NCBI GenBank assembly: GCA_029559475.1
Contig: JAKQBN010000046.1
Location: 1 to 58,018, forward strand
Length of the DNA: 58,018 nt
Reading direction: 5' to 3'
Source: a bacterium
GTDB lineage: Bacteria; UBA4055
Shown: positions 34,685 to 44,179 of the stretch, in pieces
Position numbering within the stretch: the first letter of the stretch is position 1
Layout of the letters: each line of letters opens with the position of its first letter
The notes under the pieces: generated by a model
Databases searched by the model: none
The model's input: only the letters and a program-made list of their open reading frames with translations
What the model was told of the DNA's origin: nothing
Made by a program: the position numbers and the translations under genes

Positions 34685-36346
34685 ATGAAAAGTATATTAC
34701 TGTGGTTTCTGTTTTCAGCAGCGCTTGTTTACGCTGAAGCTGTAAAATATGAATATGCCGAAGTATATATAAGTTCAGATAAGGATCTGAGCTTTCTTTC
34801 TTCCCGAGGCATAGATATCGACAGATCGAGCCTGGGACCAAACGGTGCAGTGCTCAACGGGAAAATCACTGTGTACGTTAACGAAGATCAGTTTAGCGAA
34901 ATAGCGAATTCCGGTTATAAGACCGAATGGAAGCCTCTAATCATTTCAAAAGCAGGCTACAGGTACAATGAGGCTATCGGAGATTCGATGCTTATCTGGC
35001 AGAACAGACACCCGTCAATATGTAAAAGGCTTCAGATCGGGACATCGGTTCAGGGAAGACCGATGTGGGCGCTTAAGATAACCGACAGTGTTGAAGTTGA
35101 AGAAGCCGAACCCGAAGTCAAGCTGATATCAACGATGCACGGTGATGAAGTTACAGGCATGGAAATGGAGATGCTCCTTATAGAGAATATTTTAAAAGGC
35201 TATGCGGCTGAGAACGATACGATGAGATTCTTAGTTGATAATACTGAACTTTATATAATGCCTTTAATGAATCCGGACGGAATGGCAAACAATTCAAGAT
35301 ATAACGCCAACGGTTATGATCTCAACAGGAATTTTCCCGAAGGAACATATTACGATGCGGACAGCGTAAACGCAGCGGTGCTGCCAGAGATAGATGCTAT
35401 CATCAAATGGACTAAAGAGCACAATTTCGTTCTCTCAACGAACTATCACGGCGGTGCTTTAGTGGCGAACTATCTCTACGACAAGGATTTCGGAGTGCCT
35501 AACTACTCATACGCCGCCTGCCCGGACGATCCGCACGTAACATGGATGGCATATAATTATTCAGTCAGGAACTCGCCGATGTTTAACGGTTCTTTTACAG
35601 ACGGAATAACTAACGGCTGCGTCTGGTACACCATAGACGGAGGTATGCAGGACTGGAATTACAGATATCACAATTGTCTCGATATTACCCTCGAGATAAG
35701 CAACACGAAATGGCCTGCTTATTCAGCTATTCCCGGATTCTGGGCAGACAACAGGGAGGCTATGATGTGGTATCTGTCAGCAGCTCATAAGGGTATTTTC
35801 GGGACTGTGACTGATTCAGTTACTGGGGAACCTTTAAACGCTACAATTGAGATCGCAGGGATCAGCAAGCAGTATTTCACAGACCCGGACATTGGCGATT
35901 ATTACAGAATCCTTAAGTCCGGTACATATACGATGACAGTTTCGGCAGAGAATTACAACCCCCAGACGATAGAAAATATAATCGTAACTGACGAAACGGG
36001 AGCTTTCAGAGAAGCGACTGAAGTGAATGTAAAACTGGTTTCATGCTTGGGGATCGGCGGGGAGGATATGAGAATACCTCTAAAGATCACGCTTGAACAG
36101 AACTATCCGAATCCTTTCAATCCTTCTACTACAATCGATTTTACAGTCGCTGAAGATTCTAATCTAAAACTAATTATTACGGATTGCAGCGGCAAAGTTG
36201 TTAACAGCGGAGAGAGCAGATTCTACAATAAAGGCAGACACACTATGGAATTCAAAGCTGAAGGGTTATCTTCAGGGATTTATAATTACTCTTTTAAGAA
36301 AGATGACGGCTCGGTCGTATCAAGAAAAATGTTAATATTAAAATAA
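34685..36346 (+). CDS. Secreted M14 zinc carboxypeptidase with T9SS sorting domain
   Basis: This 553-residue protein has a signal peptide (about 1-17) and an M14 catalytic domain with zinc ligands His152 and Glu155 (MHGDEVTG), substrate Arg in GYDLNRNFPEG, the third zinc His in STNYHGGALVA, and the catalytic Glu in DITLEISNTKWP. A carboxypeptidase-regulatory-like beta domain (about 373-450) and a C-terminal type A sorting domain (about 470-553) starting QNYPNPFNPSTTIDF follow; the latter directs export by the type IX system. It likely degrades extracellular protein. This is the only clear T9SS cargo in the window. Confidence 0.92.
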   Translation: MKSILLWFLFSAALVYAEAVKYEYAEVYISSDKDLSFLSSRGIDIDRSSLGPNGAVLNGKITVYVNEDQFSEIANSGYKTEWKPLIISKAGYRYNEAIGDSMLIWQNRHPSICKRLQIGTSVQGRPMWALKITDSVEVEEAEPEVKLISTMHGDEVTGMEMEMLLIENILKGYAAENDTMRFLVDNTELYIMPLMNPDGMANNSRYNANGYDLNRNFPEGTYYDADSVNAAVLPEIDAIIKWTKEHNFVLSTNYHGGALVANYLYDKDFGVPNYSYAACPDDPHVTWMAYNYSVRNSPMFNGSFTDGITNGCVWYTIDGGMQDWNYRYHNCLDITLEISNTKWPAYSAIPGFWADNREAMMWYLSAAHKGIFGTVTDSVTGEPLNATIEIAGISKQYFTDPDIGDYYRILKSGTYTMTVSAENYNPQTIENIIVTDETGAFREATEVNVKLVSCLGIGGEDMRIPLKITLEQNYPNPFNPSTTIDFTVAEDSNLKLIITDCSGKVVNSGESRFYNKGRHTMEFKAEGLSSGIYNYSFKKDDGSVVSRKMLILK

Positions 36347-36358
36347 AAAGGCTGACAG

Positions 36359-37645
36359 ATGAGTAAAAAAGAAATGCTGAAACTTGCTTTGGATCTTAAC
36401 CAGTTCATTGACGCTTCTAAAACCCCTTCGCACTGTGTGGCAGAAGTAGAGAAAAAGCTGATCGCTAACGGTTTTTCAAGACTTTACGAAACGGATTCAT
36501 GGAAATTAAAAAAAGGCGATAAATTTTATGTGATCAAGCACGAATCTGCTCTGATCGCCGGAATATGCGGAAAAAAATCCCCGAAGGATTCAGGATTCAG
36601 AATAATCGGTTCTCATACCGACTCGCCTTCATTCAAGCTGAAACCTAAAGCGGTTTTTACAAAAGACGGATATATTCAGCTTACGACCGAAGTTTACGGC
36701 GGTCCGATATTTCCGAGCTGGGTCGACAGAGAGCTTTCTCTGGCGGGTAAAGTCGTAGTAAAAAAAGGTAAAACCTATGAGATCAGACTCGTTGATATGG
36801 AAAAACCGATACTTTTGATCCCGCAGCTAGCGATACATTACAACAGAGATGTTAACGAATCGTTCAAATTGAATCCGCAGGAACATCTTGTGCCTGTAGT
36901 CGGATTGACCGACAAGTCTGTAAACGATGAATTCATCATAGAAATGATTGCCGGTAAGCTCAAGATAAAAACATCCGATATCCTAAATTATGATCTTGAG
37001 TTGTATCCTTATCAGAAAGGAGAGATTTGCGGCATCGGAAACGAGTTCATCATGAACCGCGGACTAGATAATAAGGCAATGGTTCATGCGTCTCTTGAAG
37101 CATTTCTCGAAGCAGAACCATCAGACGCGACCCTGGTTATAGCGCTTTACGATAATGAGGAAGTGGGTTCATCGACGACTAACGGCGGAAAATCATCGTT
37201 CAGTGAGGATTTTCTTGAAAGGCTTGTAAATTTCAGCAGGGAGGATCTGCTAAGATCTGTTGCACGGTCTTATTATATCAGCGCGGACGGAGCTCACGCA
37301 TTTCACCCGAACTACGCCGGAAAGTTTGACAGCATGAATAAAGTTTACATGAATAAAGGACCGGTCATCAAAATAAATGCGAATACGAATTATGCAACGA
37401 CCGCCGAATCATCCGCGGTTTTTGAAATGATATGTAACGAAAGAAAGATACCTTATCAGAAATTTGTCAACAGGGCAGATGTGAGAGGTGGAGGAACAAT
37501 AGGTTCAATGATAGCTTCCAATCTCGGTGTACGTACTGTTGATGTCGGTAATGCGATGCTGGCGATGCATTCTGCCCGTGAAACATCTGGAGTTGAAGAT
37601 CATTTCTGGATGAAGGAAGCTCTAAAAGGGTTTTTGGAGTACTAG
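36359..37645 (+). CDS. M18-family aminopeptidase
   Basis: This 428-residue di-zinc aminopeptidase is close to aspartyl aminopeptidases. It shows the metal site IIGSHTDSPSFKLKP near residue 80, GLDNKAM with the bridging Asp near 238, YDNEEVGSSTTNG with the general-base Glu, and ADGAHAFHPNY and HSARETSG near the C-terminus. No signal peptide, so cytoplasmic; it trims N-terminal acidic residues from peptides. It lies 12 bp after the secreted carboxypeptidase gene, so external and internal peptide breakdown may be co-expressed. Confidence 0.9.
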   Translation: MSKKEMLKLALDLNQFIDASKTPSHCVAEVEKKLIANGFSRLYETDSWKLKKGDKFYVIKHESALIAGICGKKSPKDSGFRIIGSHTDSPSFKLKPKAVFTKDGYIQLTTEVYGGPIFPSWVDRELSLAGKVVVKKGKTYEIRLVDMEKPILLIPQLAIHYNRDVNESFKLNPQEHLVPVVGLTDKSVNDEFIIEMIAGKLKIKTSDILNYDLELYPYQKGEICGIGNEFIMNRGLDNKAMVHASLEAFLEAEPSDATLVIALYDNEEVGSSTTNGGKSSFSEDFLERLVNFSREDLLRSVARSYYISADGAHAFHPNYAGKFDSMNKVYMNKGPVIKINANTNYATTAESSAVFEMICNERKIPYQKFVNRADVRGGGTIGSMIASNLGVRTVDVGNAMLAMHSARETSGVEDHFWMKEALKGFLEY

Positions 37646-37657
37646 AAATTACTTAAA

Positions 37658-37688
37658 TAAAAAAAGCGGCTTTACAACCGCTTTTTTT
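37658..37688. terminator. Rho-independent terminator (bidirectional)
   Basis: An A6-GCGG / CCGC-T6 stem with an 8-base loop lies between the convergent M18 and hutU genes. Confidence 0.88.
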
Positions 37689-37703
37689 ATTTATAACGTG
37701 AAT

Positions 37704-39704
37704 TTATTTAACGAGTTTTGAAATCAGGCTGTCGTCAGCGAAATTCGGTATAGTGACCTTAAGTGAAGGATTTTCCTTCATGGCCCTTTTAATCGCGAAT
37801 ACTGCTCCTTCGTTTCTCGCCCAGCTTCTTCTCGAGATTCCGTTGTTGACATCCCAGAAAAGCATGGATTTCAACCTTTTTTCGGCATCTTTTGAACCGT
37901 CCAGAACCATTCCGAATCCGCCGTTTATAACTTCGCCCCATCCTACTCCGCCGCCGTTATGGATCGAAACCCAGGTCGCTCCTCTGAACGAGTCTCCTAT
38001 AACGTTCTGAATAGCCATATCGGCCGTGAACTGCGAGCCGTCATAAATATTTGAAGTTTCTCTGTAAGGTGAATCAGTACCGGACACATCATGATGATCT
38101 CTTCCAAGCACTACCGGAGCAGAAATATCGCCCTTTTTAATAGCGTCATTGAAGGCTTTTGCGATCTTCATCCTGCCCTCAGCATCCGCGTAAAGTATCC
38201 TTGCCTGAGAACCTACGACCATCTTATTCTTTTTAGCTTCCTTAATCCATCTTATATTATCATTCATCTGCTGAGTAATTTCAGCAGGCGACGTTTTCGC
38301 GATCTTTTCAAGAACATTCATTGCTATTTTATCAGTCTTATCGAGATCTTCAGGTTTAGAAGATGTGCATACCCATCTGAAAGGTCCGAAACCGTAATCG
38401 AAACACATCGGCCCCATTATATCCTGAACGTATGAAGGATATCTGAATGTGCCGTCTTTTTTCATAACATCCGCGCCTGCCCTTGAAGATTCAAGCAGGA
38501 ACGCGTTACCGTAATCGAAGAAATACATTCCTTTTGCGGTGAGCTTGTTTATCGCAGCGACCTGTCTTCTGAGGCTTTCCTGAACTTTCTTTTTAAAATT
38601 ATCAGGATCTGACGCCATCATTTTGTTGGACTGCTCAAAAGAAAGTCCGGCAGGATAATATCCGCCTGCCCACGGATTATGCAGGGATGTCTGATCGGAA
38701 CCCAGCTCGACCTTTATGTTTTTTTCTGTGAACTTTTCCCAGAGGTCAACAATGTTGCCCTGATATGCGATCGAAACTGCTTCCTTATTCTTTTTTGCTT
38801 TTTCAATTCTTTTAAGAAGTTTATCAAGATCTTCATATACTTCATCAACCCAGCCCTGAGAATGTCTGGTCTGAACTGCTTTCGGATTGATCTCAGCGAT
38901 CACGCCTATAGCTCCTGCAATAACAGCCGCTTTTGCCTGTGCCCCGCTCATACCCCCGAGTCCTGAAGATACGAACAATTTTCCTCCCAGACCGTTTTTA
39001 TCTATCATTCTTCCCGCGTTAAGTACAGTTATCGTTGTTCCGTGAACGATACCCTGCGGGCCGATGTACATATATGATCCTGCCGTCATCTGACCGTACT
39101 GCGAAACTCCGAGCGCGTTGAATTTTTCCCAGTGGTCGGGTTTGGAATAATTCGGAATGACCATGCCGTTGGTAACGACAACCCTCGGCGCGTCTTTGTG
39201 GGAAGGAAAGAGACCCATAGGGTGTCCTGAATACATAACCAGGGTCTGCTCATCTGTCATTTCTGCAAGATATTTCATTGTCAGCCTGTATTGTGCCCAG
39301 TTCTGAAAAACCGCTCCGTTACCGCCGTAAGTAATTAGCTCGTGCGGATGCTGAGCGACAGCGTGATCCAGATTGTTCGAAAGCATGAGCATTATAGCGG
39401 CCGCCTGTACTGATCTGTGCGGGAACTGATCTATCGATCTTGCGTATATATTATAATCAGGTCTCAGTCTGTACATATATATTCTGCCGTAAGTATTCAG
39501 CTCTTCCAGGAATTCAGGAGCAAGGGTTTTATGATGTTTTTTATCAAAATATCTGAGAGCGTTCTTCAGAGCAAGTTTCTTTTCCTCTTTTGTCAGAATA
39601 TCTTTTCTTTTCGGCGCATGATTAACTGATACATCATAAGGTTTGGGTTCCGGGAGTTTATCCGGTATTCCTTCGAGAACTTGAGCTTTAAAAGCCTGAT
39701 CCAT
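37704..39704 (-). CDS. hutU: Urocanate hydratase
   Basis: This 666-residue enzyme converts urocanate to 4-imidazolone-5-propionate in histidine breakdown. NAD-site and family segments include ITYGGNGAVFQNWAQY, MYSGHPMGLFPS, VTNGMVIPNYS, YIGPQGIVHGTT, SGLGGMSGAQAKAA and, near the end, GRDHHDVSGTDSPYRETSNI and WVSIHNGGGVGWGEV. It is of the longer form (about 660-680 residues) found in Bacteroidetes-type bacteria. AAAAGGAG precedes the ATG. None of hutH, hutI or hutF adjoin it, so it is a lone pathway gene here. Confidence 0.93.
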   Translation of the reverse strand: MDQAFKAQVLEGIPDKLPEPKPYDVSVNHAPKRKDILTKEEKKLALKNALRYFDKKHHKTLAPEFLEELNTYGRIYMYRLRPDYNIYARSIDQFPHRSVQAAAIMLMLSNNLDHAVAQHPHELITYGGNGAVFQNWAQYRLTMKYLAEMTDEQTLVMYSGHPMGLFPSHKDAPRVVVTNGMVIPNYSKPDHWEKFNALGVSQYGQMTAGSYMYIGPQGIVHGTTITVLNAGRMIDKNGLGGKLFVSSGLGGMSGAQAKAAVIAGAIGVIAEINPKAVQTRHSQGWVDEVYEDLDKLLKRIEKAKKNKEAVSIAYQGNIVDLWEKFTEKNIKVELGSDQTSLHNPWAGGYYPAGLSFEQSNKMMASDPDNFKKKVQESLRRQVAAINKLTAKGMYFFDYGNAFLLESSRAGADVMKKDGTFRYPSYVQDIMGPMCFDYGFGPFRWVCTSSKPEDLDKTDKIAMNVLEKIAKTSPAEITQQMNDNIRWIKEAKKNKMVVGSQARILYADAEGRMKIAKAFNDAIKKGDISAPVVLGRDHHDVSGTDSPYRETSNIYDGSQFTADMAIQNVIGDSFRGATWVSIHNGGGVGWGEVINGGFGMVLDGSKDAEKRLKSMLFWDVNNGISRRSWARNEGAVFAIKRAMKENPSLKVTIPNFADDSLISKLVK

Positions 39705-39807
39705 TTTTCGACTCCTTTTAATTTGCCGTAAATTTAAATAAAAAGTTTATGAAATACCAAAATTATTTATTAAATTTGCGGGGCCTGAAAAACAAGCAGG
39801 GAGAAAA

Positions 39808-41436
39808 ATGATAAGCGTATCGAACGTAACAAAGACAATGGGTGGAGTTCCTTTATACACGAACGCCTGTTTTCAGATATATCAGGGAGAAAAGATCGGA
39901 CTCGTCGGACCGAACGGAACGGGAAAAACTACTTTCTTCAGGCTGATCACTGGAGAATTAAAGCCGGATGAAGGATCAATAATCATCCAGAATAATACCA
40001 GGATCGCTTATTTTTCTCAGAGCGTGGATGAAATGTCGGGAAGAACCGCTCTCGAAGAAGTGATCGCCGGAAATGAAAAGATCAGCATTTTATCTCATAA
40101 ACTACATCAGTATCACACAAAGCTTGAAGATCCTTCCATAAGTACTGACGACATGAATTCAGTACTTGAAAAAATGGGTGAGGATCAGGCCGAGTTCGAA
40201 GCGCTGGGAGGTTACGAAATTGAGACTAATGCACAGGAGATACTTACAGGGCTCGGTATATTCCCTGAAGACCATGATAAACCGGTAGAATATTTTTCCG
40301 GCGGCTGGAAAATGCGTATCGCGCTTGCAAAAGTTCTTATTCTCGATCCTGATCTGATCCTCATGGATGAACCGACGAATTATCTTGACATGGAAACCAT
40401 AATCTGGCTCGAGGAGTGGCTATTAAAGTTTAAAGGGGCTTTTCTACTCACTACGCACGACAGAGAGTTCATGAACAGAATAGTAAAAAAGATAATAGAG
40501 ATTTCGAACGGCAAAGTGACTACTTTTTCAGGTGATTATGACTTTTATGAAAGAGAAAAAGCCATTCTTCTAAGAAATAACGCCGCTGAGTTTTCCCGCC
40601 AGCAGAGCATGTTGAAAAAGGAGGAGGATTTTATAGCCCGGTTCAAAGCCAGAGCCAGCCATGCGGCACAGGTTCAGTCCAGGGTGAAAAAGATCGAAAA
40701 GATAGAGCGGGTCGAGCTTGTACCGGAAGATTATGAAATAAGGATCGAGCTTCCGGAGATCCCCAGAGGAGGTAATGATGTTATCTCGATAAAGGATCTC
40801 GGAAAAAGCTGGACTTATCCGGACGGAAAGGTCAAGCACGTATTTTCGGGACTTACTGCAATGGTGGAGCGTCAGAACAAGATCGCTGTGGTAGGAGTTA
40901 ACGGCGCGGGAAAATCTACTTTTCTGAAAGTGATAAGCCGTCAGACGCCTGCAACTGAAGGCGAGGTCGTGATCGGACCCAGTATCTCGATTGGTTATTT
41001 CGGACAGTTCACGCTTGAACAGCTGGACGGCGATGCGACCGTTCTTGAAGAAGTACAGGCGAAACTTCCTCAGTTAACAGATTCTTCAGTCAGGAATCTT
41101 CTGGCTTCCTTTTTATTCAGAGGAGATGAAGTTTATAAAAAAATAAAACTTCTTTCGGGAGGTGAAAAAGCAAGGCTGATACTTTCTTATCTTCTTTCAC
41201 TTCCGCACAATTGTCTGGTACTGGACGAACCGACGAACCATCTTGATATCAAATCAAGAGTGATACTTCTTGACGCGCTGAAAAGATACGAGGGGACTGT
41301 TATTCTGGTCAGCCACGACCGTTATTTTTTAAAAGAACTCATAAACAGGGTCTTTGAGGTCGATCACGGAAAGATAAACATCTGGGAAGGCGATTACAGA
41401 TATTATCTCGACAACAAAGCTGAACGTCCGCGTTAA
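39808..41436 (+). CDS. ABC-F family ATPase (ribosome-associated translation factor type)
   Basis: This 542-residue protein has two ABC domains and no membrane part. The first has Walker A GPNGTGKTT (34-42), signature FSGGWKMR and Walker B LILMDEPTNYLD; the second has GVNGAGKST near 365, signature LSGGEKARL and LVLDEPTNHLD. Between them lies a charged helical linker (about 245-320), the P-site-tRNA interaction motif of ABC-F factors such as EttA and Uup. It probably acts on stalled or initiating ribosomes; a resistance role cannot be excluded but has no support. Confidence 0.9.
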   Translation: MISVSNVTKTMGGVPLYTNACFQIYQGEKIGLVGPNGTGKTTFFRLITGELKPDEGSIIIQNNTRIAYFSQSVDEMSGRTALEEVIAGNEKISILSHKLHQYHTKLEDPSISTDDMNSVLEKMGEDQAEFEALGGYEIETNAQEILTGLGIFPEDHDKPVEYFSGGWKMRIALAKVLILDPDLILMDEPTNYLDMETIIWLEEWLLKFKGAFLLTTHDREFMNRIVKKIIEISNGKVTTFSGDYDFYEREKAILLRNNAAEFSRQQSMLKKEEDFIARFKARASHAAQVQSRVKKIEKIERVELVPEDYEIRIELPEIPRGGNDVISIKDLGKSWTYPDGKVKHVFSGLTAMVERQNKIAVVGVNGAGKSTFLKVISRQTPATEGEVVIGPSISIGYFGQFTLEQLDGDATVLEEVQAKLPQLTDSSVRNLLASFLFRGDEVYKKIKLLSGGEKARLILSYLLSLPHNCLVLDEPTNHLDIKSRVILLDALKRYEGTVILVSHDRYFLKELINRVFEVDHGKINIWEGDYRYYLDNKAERPR

Positions 41437-41510
41437 ATATTATTGTTGTTTTTATATACTTAAAAGATTATATTTACGCATTAATTGAAACAAATGGAAG
41501 TTAAGGGGAA

Positions 41511-42695
41511 ATGCACGGTTTCAAATATTTCATACAGGGAATACTCACAGGTCTGCTTGTAGCGCTCATAATGCTTTATTACGGATTGAGCAGAGGCATT
41601 CTTGACAAAAAACCTGTAACGATAGAAAAGACTGTAACACAGCAGATAAGCGAAGAAAAGGAAAGCGCGATCACGAAAGCCGTTGAAGAGATCAGTCCCT
41701 CAGTAGTCGGTATTAACGTAGTTAAATTGAAAAAAGAAAAAGTACGCACTATCTTCGACAACGATCCCTTCTTTTCGAATTTCTTCCCGCCTCAGTACGA
41801 AAACAGGGTCGTGCCGAGTATGGGAAGCGGATTTATATATACTCCGGACGGTTATATAATAACGAACGACCATGTCATAAACGACGCGCAGCGGATCATA
41901 GTGACTTCAACGGAAGGAAAACAGTATGAGGCGAAAATAATCGGTTCTGACGAAAGAAGCGATATAGCTGTTCTGAAGATCGATGTTAAAGATCATTCTT
42001 ATGCGAAACTCGGCAGCGATAAAAACGTTGTGCGGGGAGAGTGGGTGATAGCTTTCGGAAATCCCTACGGTCTTTTCGAATACGTGAATAATCCGCTTAT
42101 AACGGTCGGAGTAGTGTCCGGTCTCAAGATAAATTTCGGTTTTAATACTGCTGATAAGCATTTCTATGAGAACATGATCCAGACAGACGCATCCATAAAT
42201 CCCGGGAATTCAGGCGGACCTTTAGTTAATGCGAAAGGCGAAGTTATAGGAATGAACACGATGATCTATTCGGCGGGAACAGGCGGCAGTATCGGAATAG
42301 GGTTCGCGATCCCGGTAAGCAAGATAATAAACATTTCAAAAACCCTGATCGAAAAAGGCTTTATTGACAGGAATTTCTATTTCGGATTTAAACTTGCAGA
42401 TCATTTCAATTCTGCAGTCTTAAAAAATAAGAAGGGTAAAAGCGGCGAAAGCGAGCTTATTTCCGGAGTCGAGGTCAAAGAGATAAGCGGGGGAGGACCT
42501 GCCGAGAAAGCCGGATTCTTGAAAGGGGACATCATAATTGCAGTAGATAATATAAAGATCAACAGCTTCAGGGACATGGGTAAAGCGCTTCTGGAGCTTA
42601 AAGACTATAAAGTAGGGGATTCGATCGAATTCGTAGTATTCAGGAACGAAGATTACAAAAAACTTGTAATGACCCTTGAATCTTTTAAACAGTAA
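41511..42695 (+). CDS. HtrA/DegP-family serine protease, membrane-anchored
   Basis: This 394-residue protein has one N-terminal TM anchor (about 8-26), a trypsin-like domain with triad His121 (TNDHVIND), Asp151 (SDIAVLKI) and Ser234 (NPGNSGGPL), and one C-terminal PDZ domain (about 290-390). The single PDZ and TM anchor make it DegS-like in layout; it degrades or senses misfolded envelope proteins. It is first of a tight six-gene run (psd 14 bp downstream, then pssA, ribE, ribBA, methyltransferase). Confidence 0.92.
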   Translation: MHGFKYFIQGILTGLLVALIMLYYGLSRGILDKKPVTIEKTVTQQISEEKESAITKAVEEISPSVVGINVVKLKKEKVRTIFDNDPFFSNFFPPQYENRVVPSMGSGFIYTPDGYIITNDHVINDAQRIIVTSTEGKQYEAKIIGSDERSDIAVLKIDVKDHSYAKLGSDKNVVRGEWVIAFGNPYGLFEYVNNPLITVGVVSGLKINFGFNTADKHFYENMIQTDASINPGNSGGPLVNAKGEVIGMNTMIYSAGTGGSIGIGFAIPVSKIINISKTLIEKGFIDRNFYFGFKLADHFNSAVLKNKKGKSGESELISGVEVKEISGGGPAEKAGFLKGDIIIAVDNIKINSFRDMGKALLELKDYKVGDSIEFVVFRNEDYKKLVMTLESFKQ

Positions 42696-42709
42696 AAAAG
42701 GAGATAAAA

Positions 42710-43393
42710 ATGGGCTATAAACTGGCTGCCGGAAGCGGAAGCGTGATCAAGAAGCTTTTTTATATACTGATCGGTCTCGGAGTCCTGTTCGCCATTCAGG
42801 CGATATATCCGCATTTCATCGAGTATATTATTATAGTTATGTTCGCGTTCGGAGCATTCGTATTTTTGTTCTCTTTCTGGTTCTTCAGAGATCCCGACAG
42901 ATTTATCGACATGGAAACCCAGAACGATAAAGCTATCATCGCTCCGGCTGACGGGAAAGTTATTAAAGTCGAAAATTTCCTCGATGAAGAATACAGGATG
43001 GAAGAATCTCAGATCGTCTCTATTTTTATGAGCGTGTTCGATGTACATGTAAACAGGTATCCCGTAAAAGGGAAAGTAGAATACGTGAATTATAAAAAAG
43101 GTAAATTCATGGCTGCATGGAACGATAAAGCTTCTGAATATAACGAACAGACAGTTATCGGTATAAGATCAGGGAATAATCTGGTGACTGTAAAACAGAT
43201 TGCGGGTCTTATCGCAAAAAGAATAGTTTGCTACGCTGATGTAGGCGATGACGTTCAACAGGGTCAGAAGCTCGGTCTTATCAAATTCGGATCAAGGGTG
43301 GACGTAATTCTTCCGATCAACTGCGATCTGAAAGTAAAGATCGGCGATAGAGTGAAAGCCGGAGAAACAGTTCTGGGCGAATTTTTTCAATAA
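42710..43393 (+). CDS. psd: Phosphatidylserine decarboxylase (short, PSD-A type)
   Basis: This 227-residue proenzyme decarboxylates phosphatidylserine to phosphatidylethanolamine at the inner membrane. Two N-terminal TM helices (about 14-55), APADGKVIKVE near residue 78, and the self-cleavage site Gly194-Ser195 in KFGSRVDVILP, where the pyruvoyl group forms, are visible. Length fits the archaeal/bacterial short family. It lies 9 bp before pssA, which makes its substrate. AAAAAGGAG precedes the ATG. Confidence 0.92.
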   Translation: MGYKLAAGSGSVIKKLFYILIGLGVLFAIQAIYPHFIEYIIIVMFAFGAFVFLFSFWFFRDPDRFIDMETQNDKAIIAPADGKVIKVENFLDEEYRMEESQIVSIFMSVFDVHVNRYPVKGKVEYVNYKKGKFMAAWNDKASEYNEQTVIGIRSGNNLVTVKQIAGLIAKRIVCYADVGDDVQQGQKLGLIKFGSRVDVILPINCDLKVKIGDRVKAGETVLGEFFQ

Positions 43394-43402
43394 GGAATTC
43401 TG

Positions 43403-44179
43403 ATGAGTAAAAAAATGGCAATATTTCCGAATTCACTTACGATAGGGAACATGTTCTTCGGTTACTGGTCGATCATAATGTCGATCCACGGTGATTATCT
43501 AACAGCGTGTTATTTCGTGATCCTCGGCGGGATCTGCGATGCTTTTGACGGAAAAGTCGCAAGGCTTGTAAAAAGCACTTCCGATTTCGGTATAGAGTTC
43601 GACTCGCTTGCTGATGTGATCACTTTCGGCGCAGCTCCGTCAGTTATGATGTATATGCTTTACAAAAATGTTTACATAAACAGATACCCGGGTCTTGAGG
43701 ATCTCGGTCATCTGAGCATGATATTCTCCTTTTTTCCGCTTCTTTTTGCGAGCATCAGACTGGCAAGATTTAACGCCGAGCTTGTGGATCCGACCGTAAA
43801 AGGCGCATTCAGCGGACTGCCGTCCCCGGCATCCGCCCTGACTATAATCTCGTTCGTTTTATTCGAAATTGAACAGTACGGCGGCATAAAACATTTCAGG
43901 TGGCTGACGGCCACTTCTCTAGTTGTATCTTATCTTATGATATCAAGGATCCAGTATCACGGGTTTCCTCTGCTCTTTAAGAAGGGCGAGAGTTTTGCAG
44001 TAAGGAATCTGAAGATACTTTCAATAGTAGTGATAGTCGTACTGATCGTTAAGCTTAAGATGTCGCTTTTATTTCCCGCGATGATAATTTTCGTGCTTTC
44101 GGGAATTATACTGAACATCATCGAAAGGGCTAAAAGAGAGGACAGAGGTGAATTTGAGGACGACGAGGATCAGTTCTGA
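43403..44179 (+). CDS. pssA: CDP-diacylglycerol-serine O-phosphatidyltransferase
   Basis: This 258-residue polytopic enzyme joins CDP-diacylglycerol and serine to give phosphatidylserine. The CDP-alcohol phosphotransferase signature DGX2ARX8GX3DX3D is complete in DAFDGKVARL to EFDSLADV (about 46-70). It works directly before Psd in phosphatidylethanolamine synthesis. Its stop overlaps the ribE start (TGATG), an odd functional mix but a clear translational link. Confidence 0.92.
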   Translation: MSKKMAIFPNSLTIGNMFFGYWSIIMSIHGDYLTACYFVILGGICDAFDGKVARLVKSTSDFGIEFDSLADVITFGAAPSVMMYMLYKNVYINRYPGLEDLGHLSMIFSFFPLLFASIRLARFNAELVDPTVKGAFSGLPSPASALTIISFVLFEIEQYGGIKHFRWLTATSLVVSYLMISRIQYHGFPLLFKKGESFAVRNLKILSIVVIVVLIVKLKMSLLFPAMIIFVLSGIILNIIERAKREDRGEFEDDEDQF

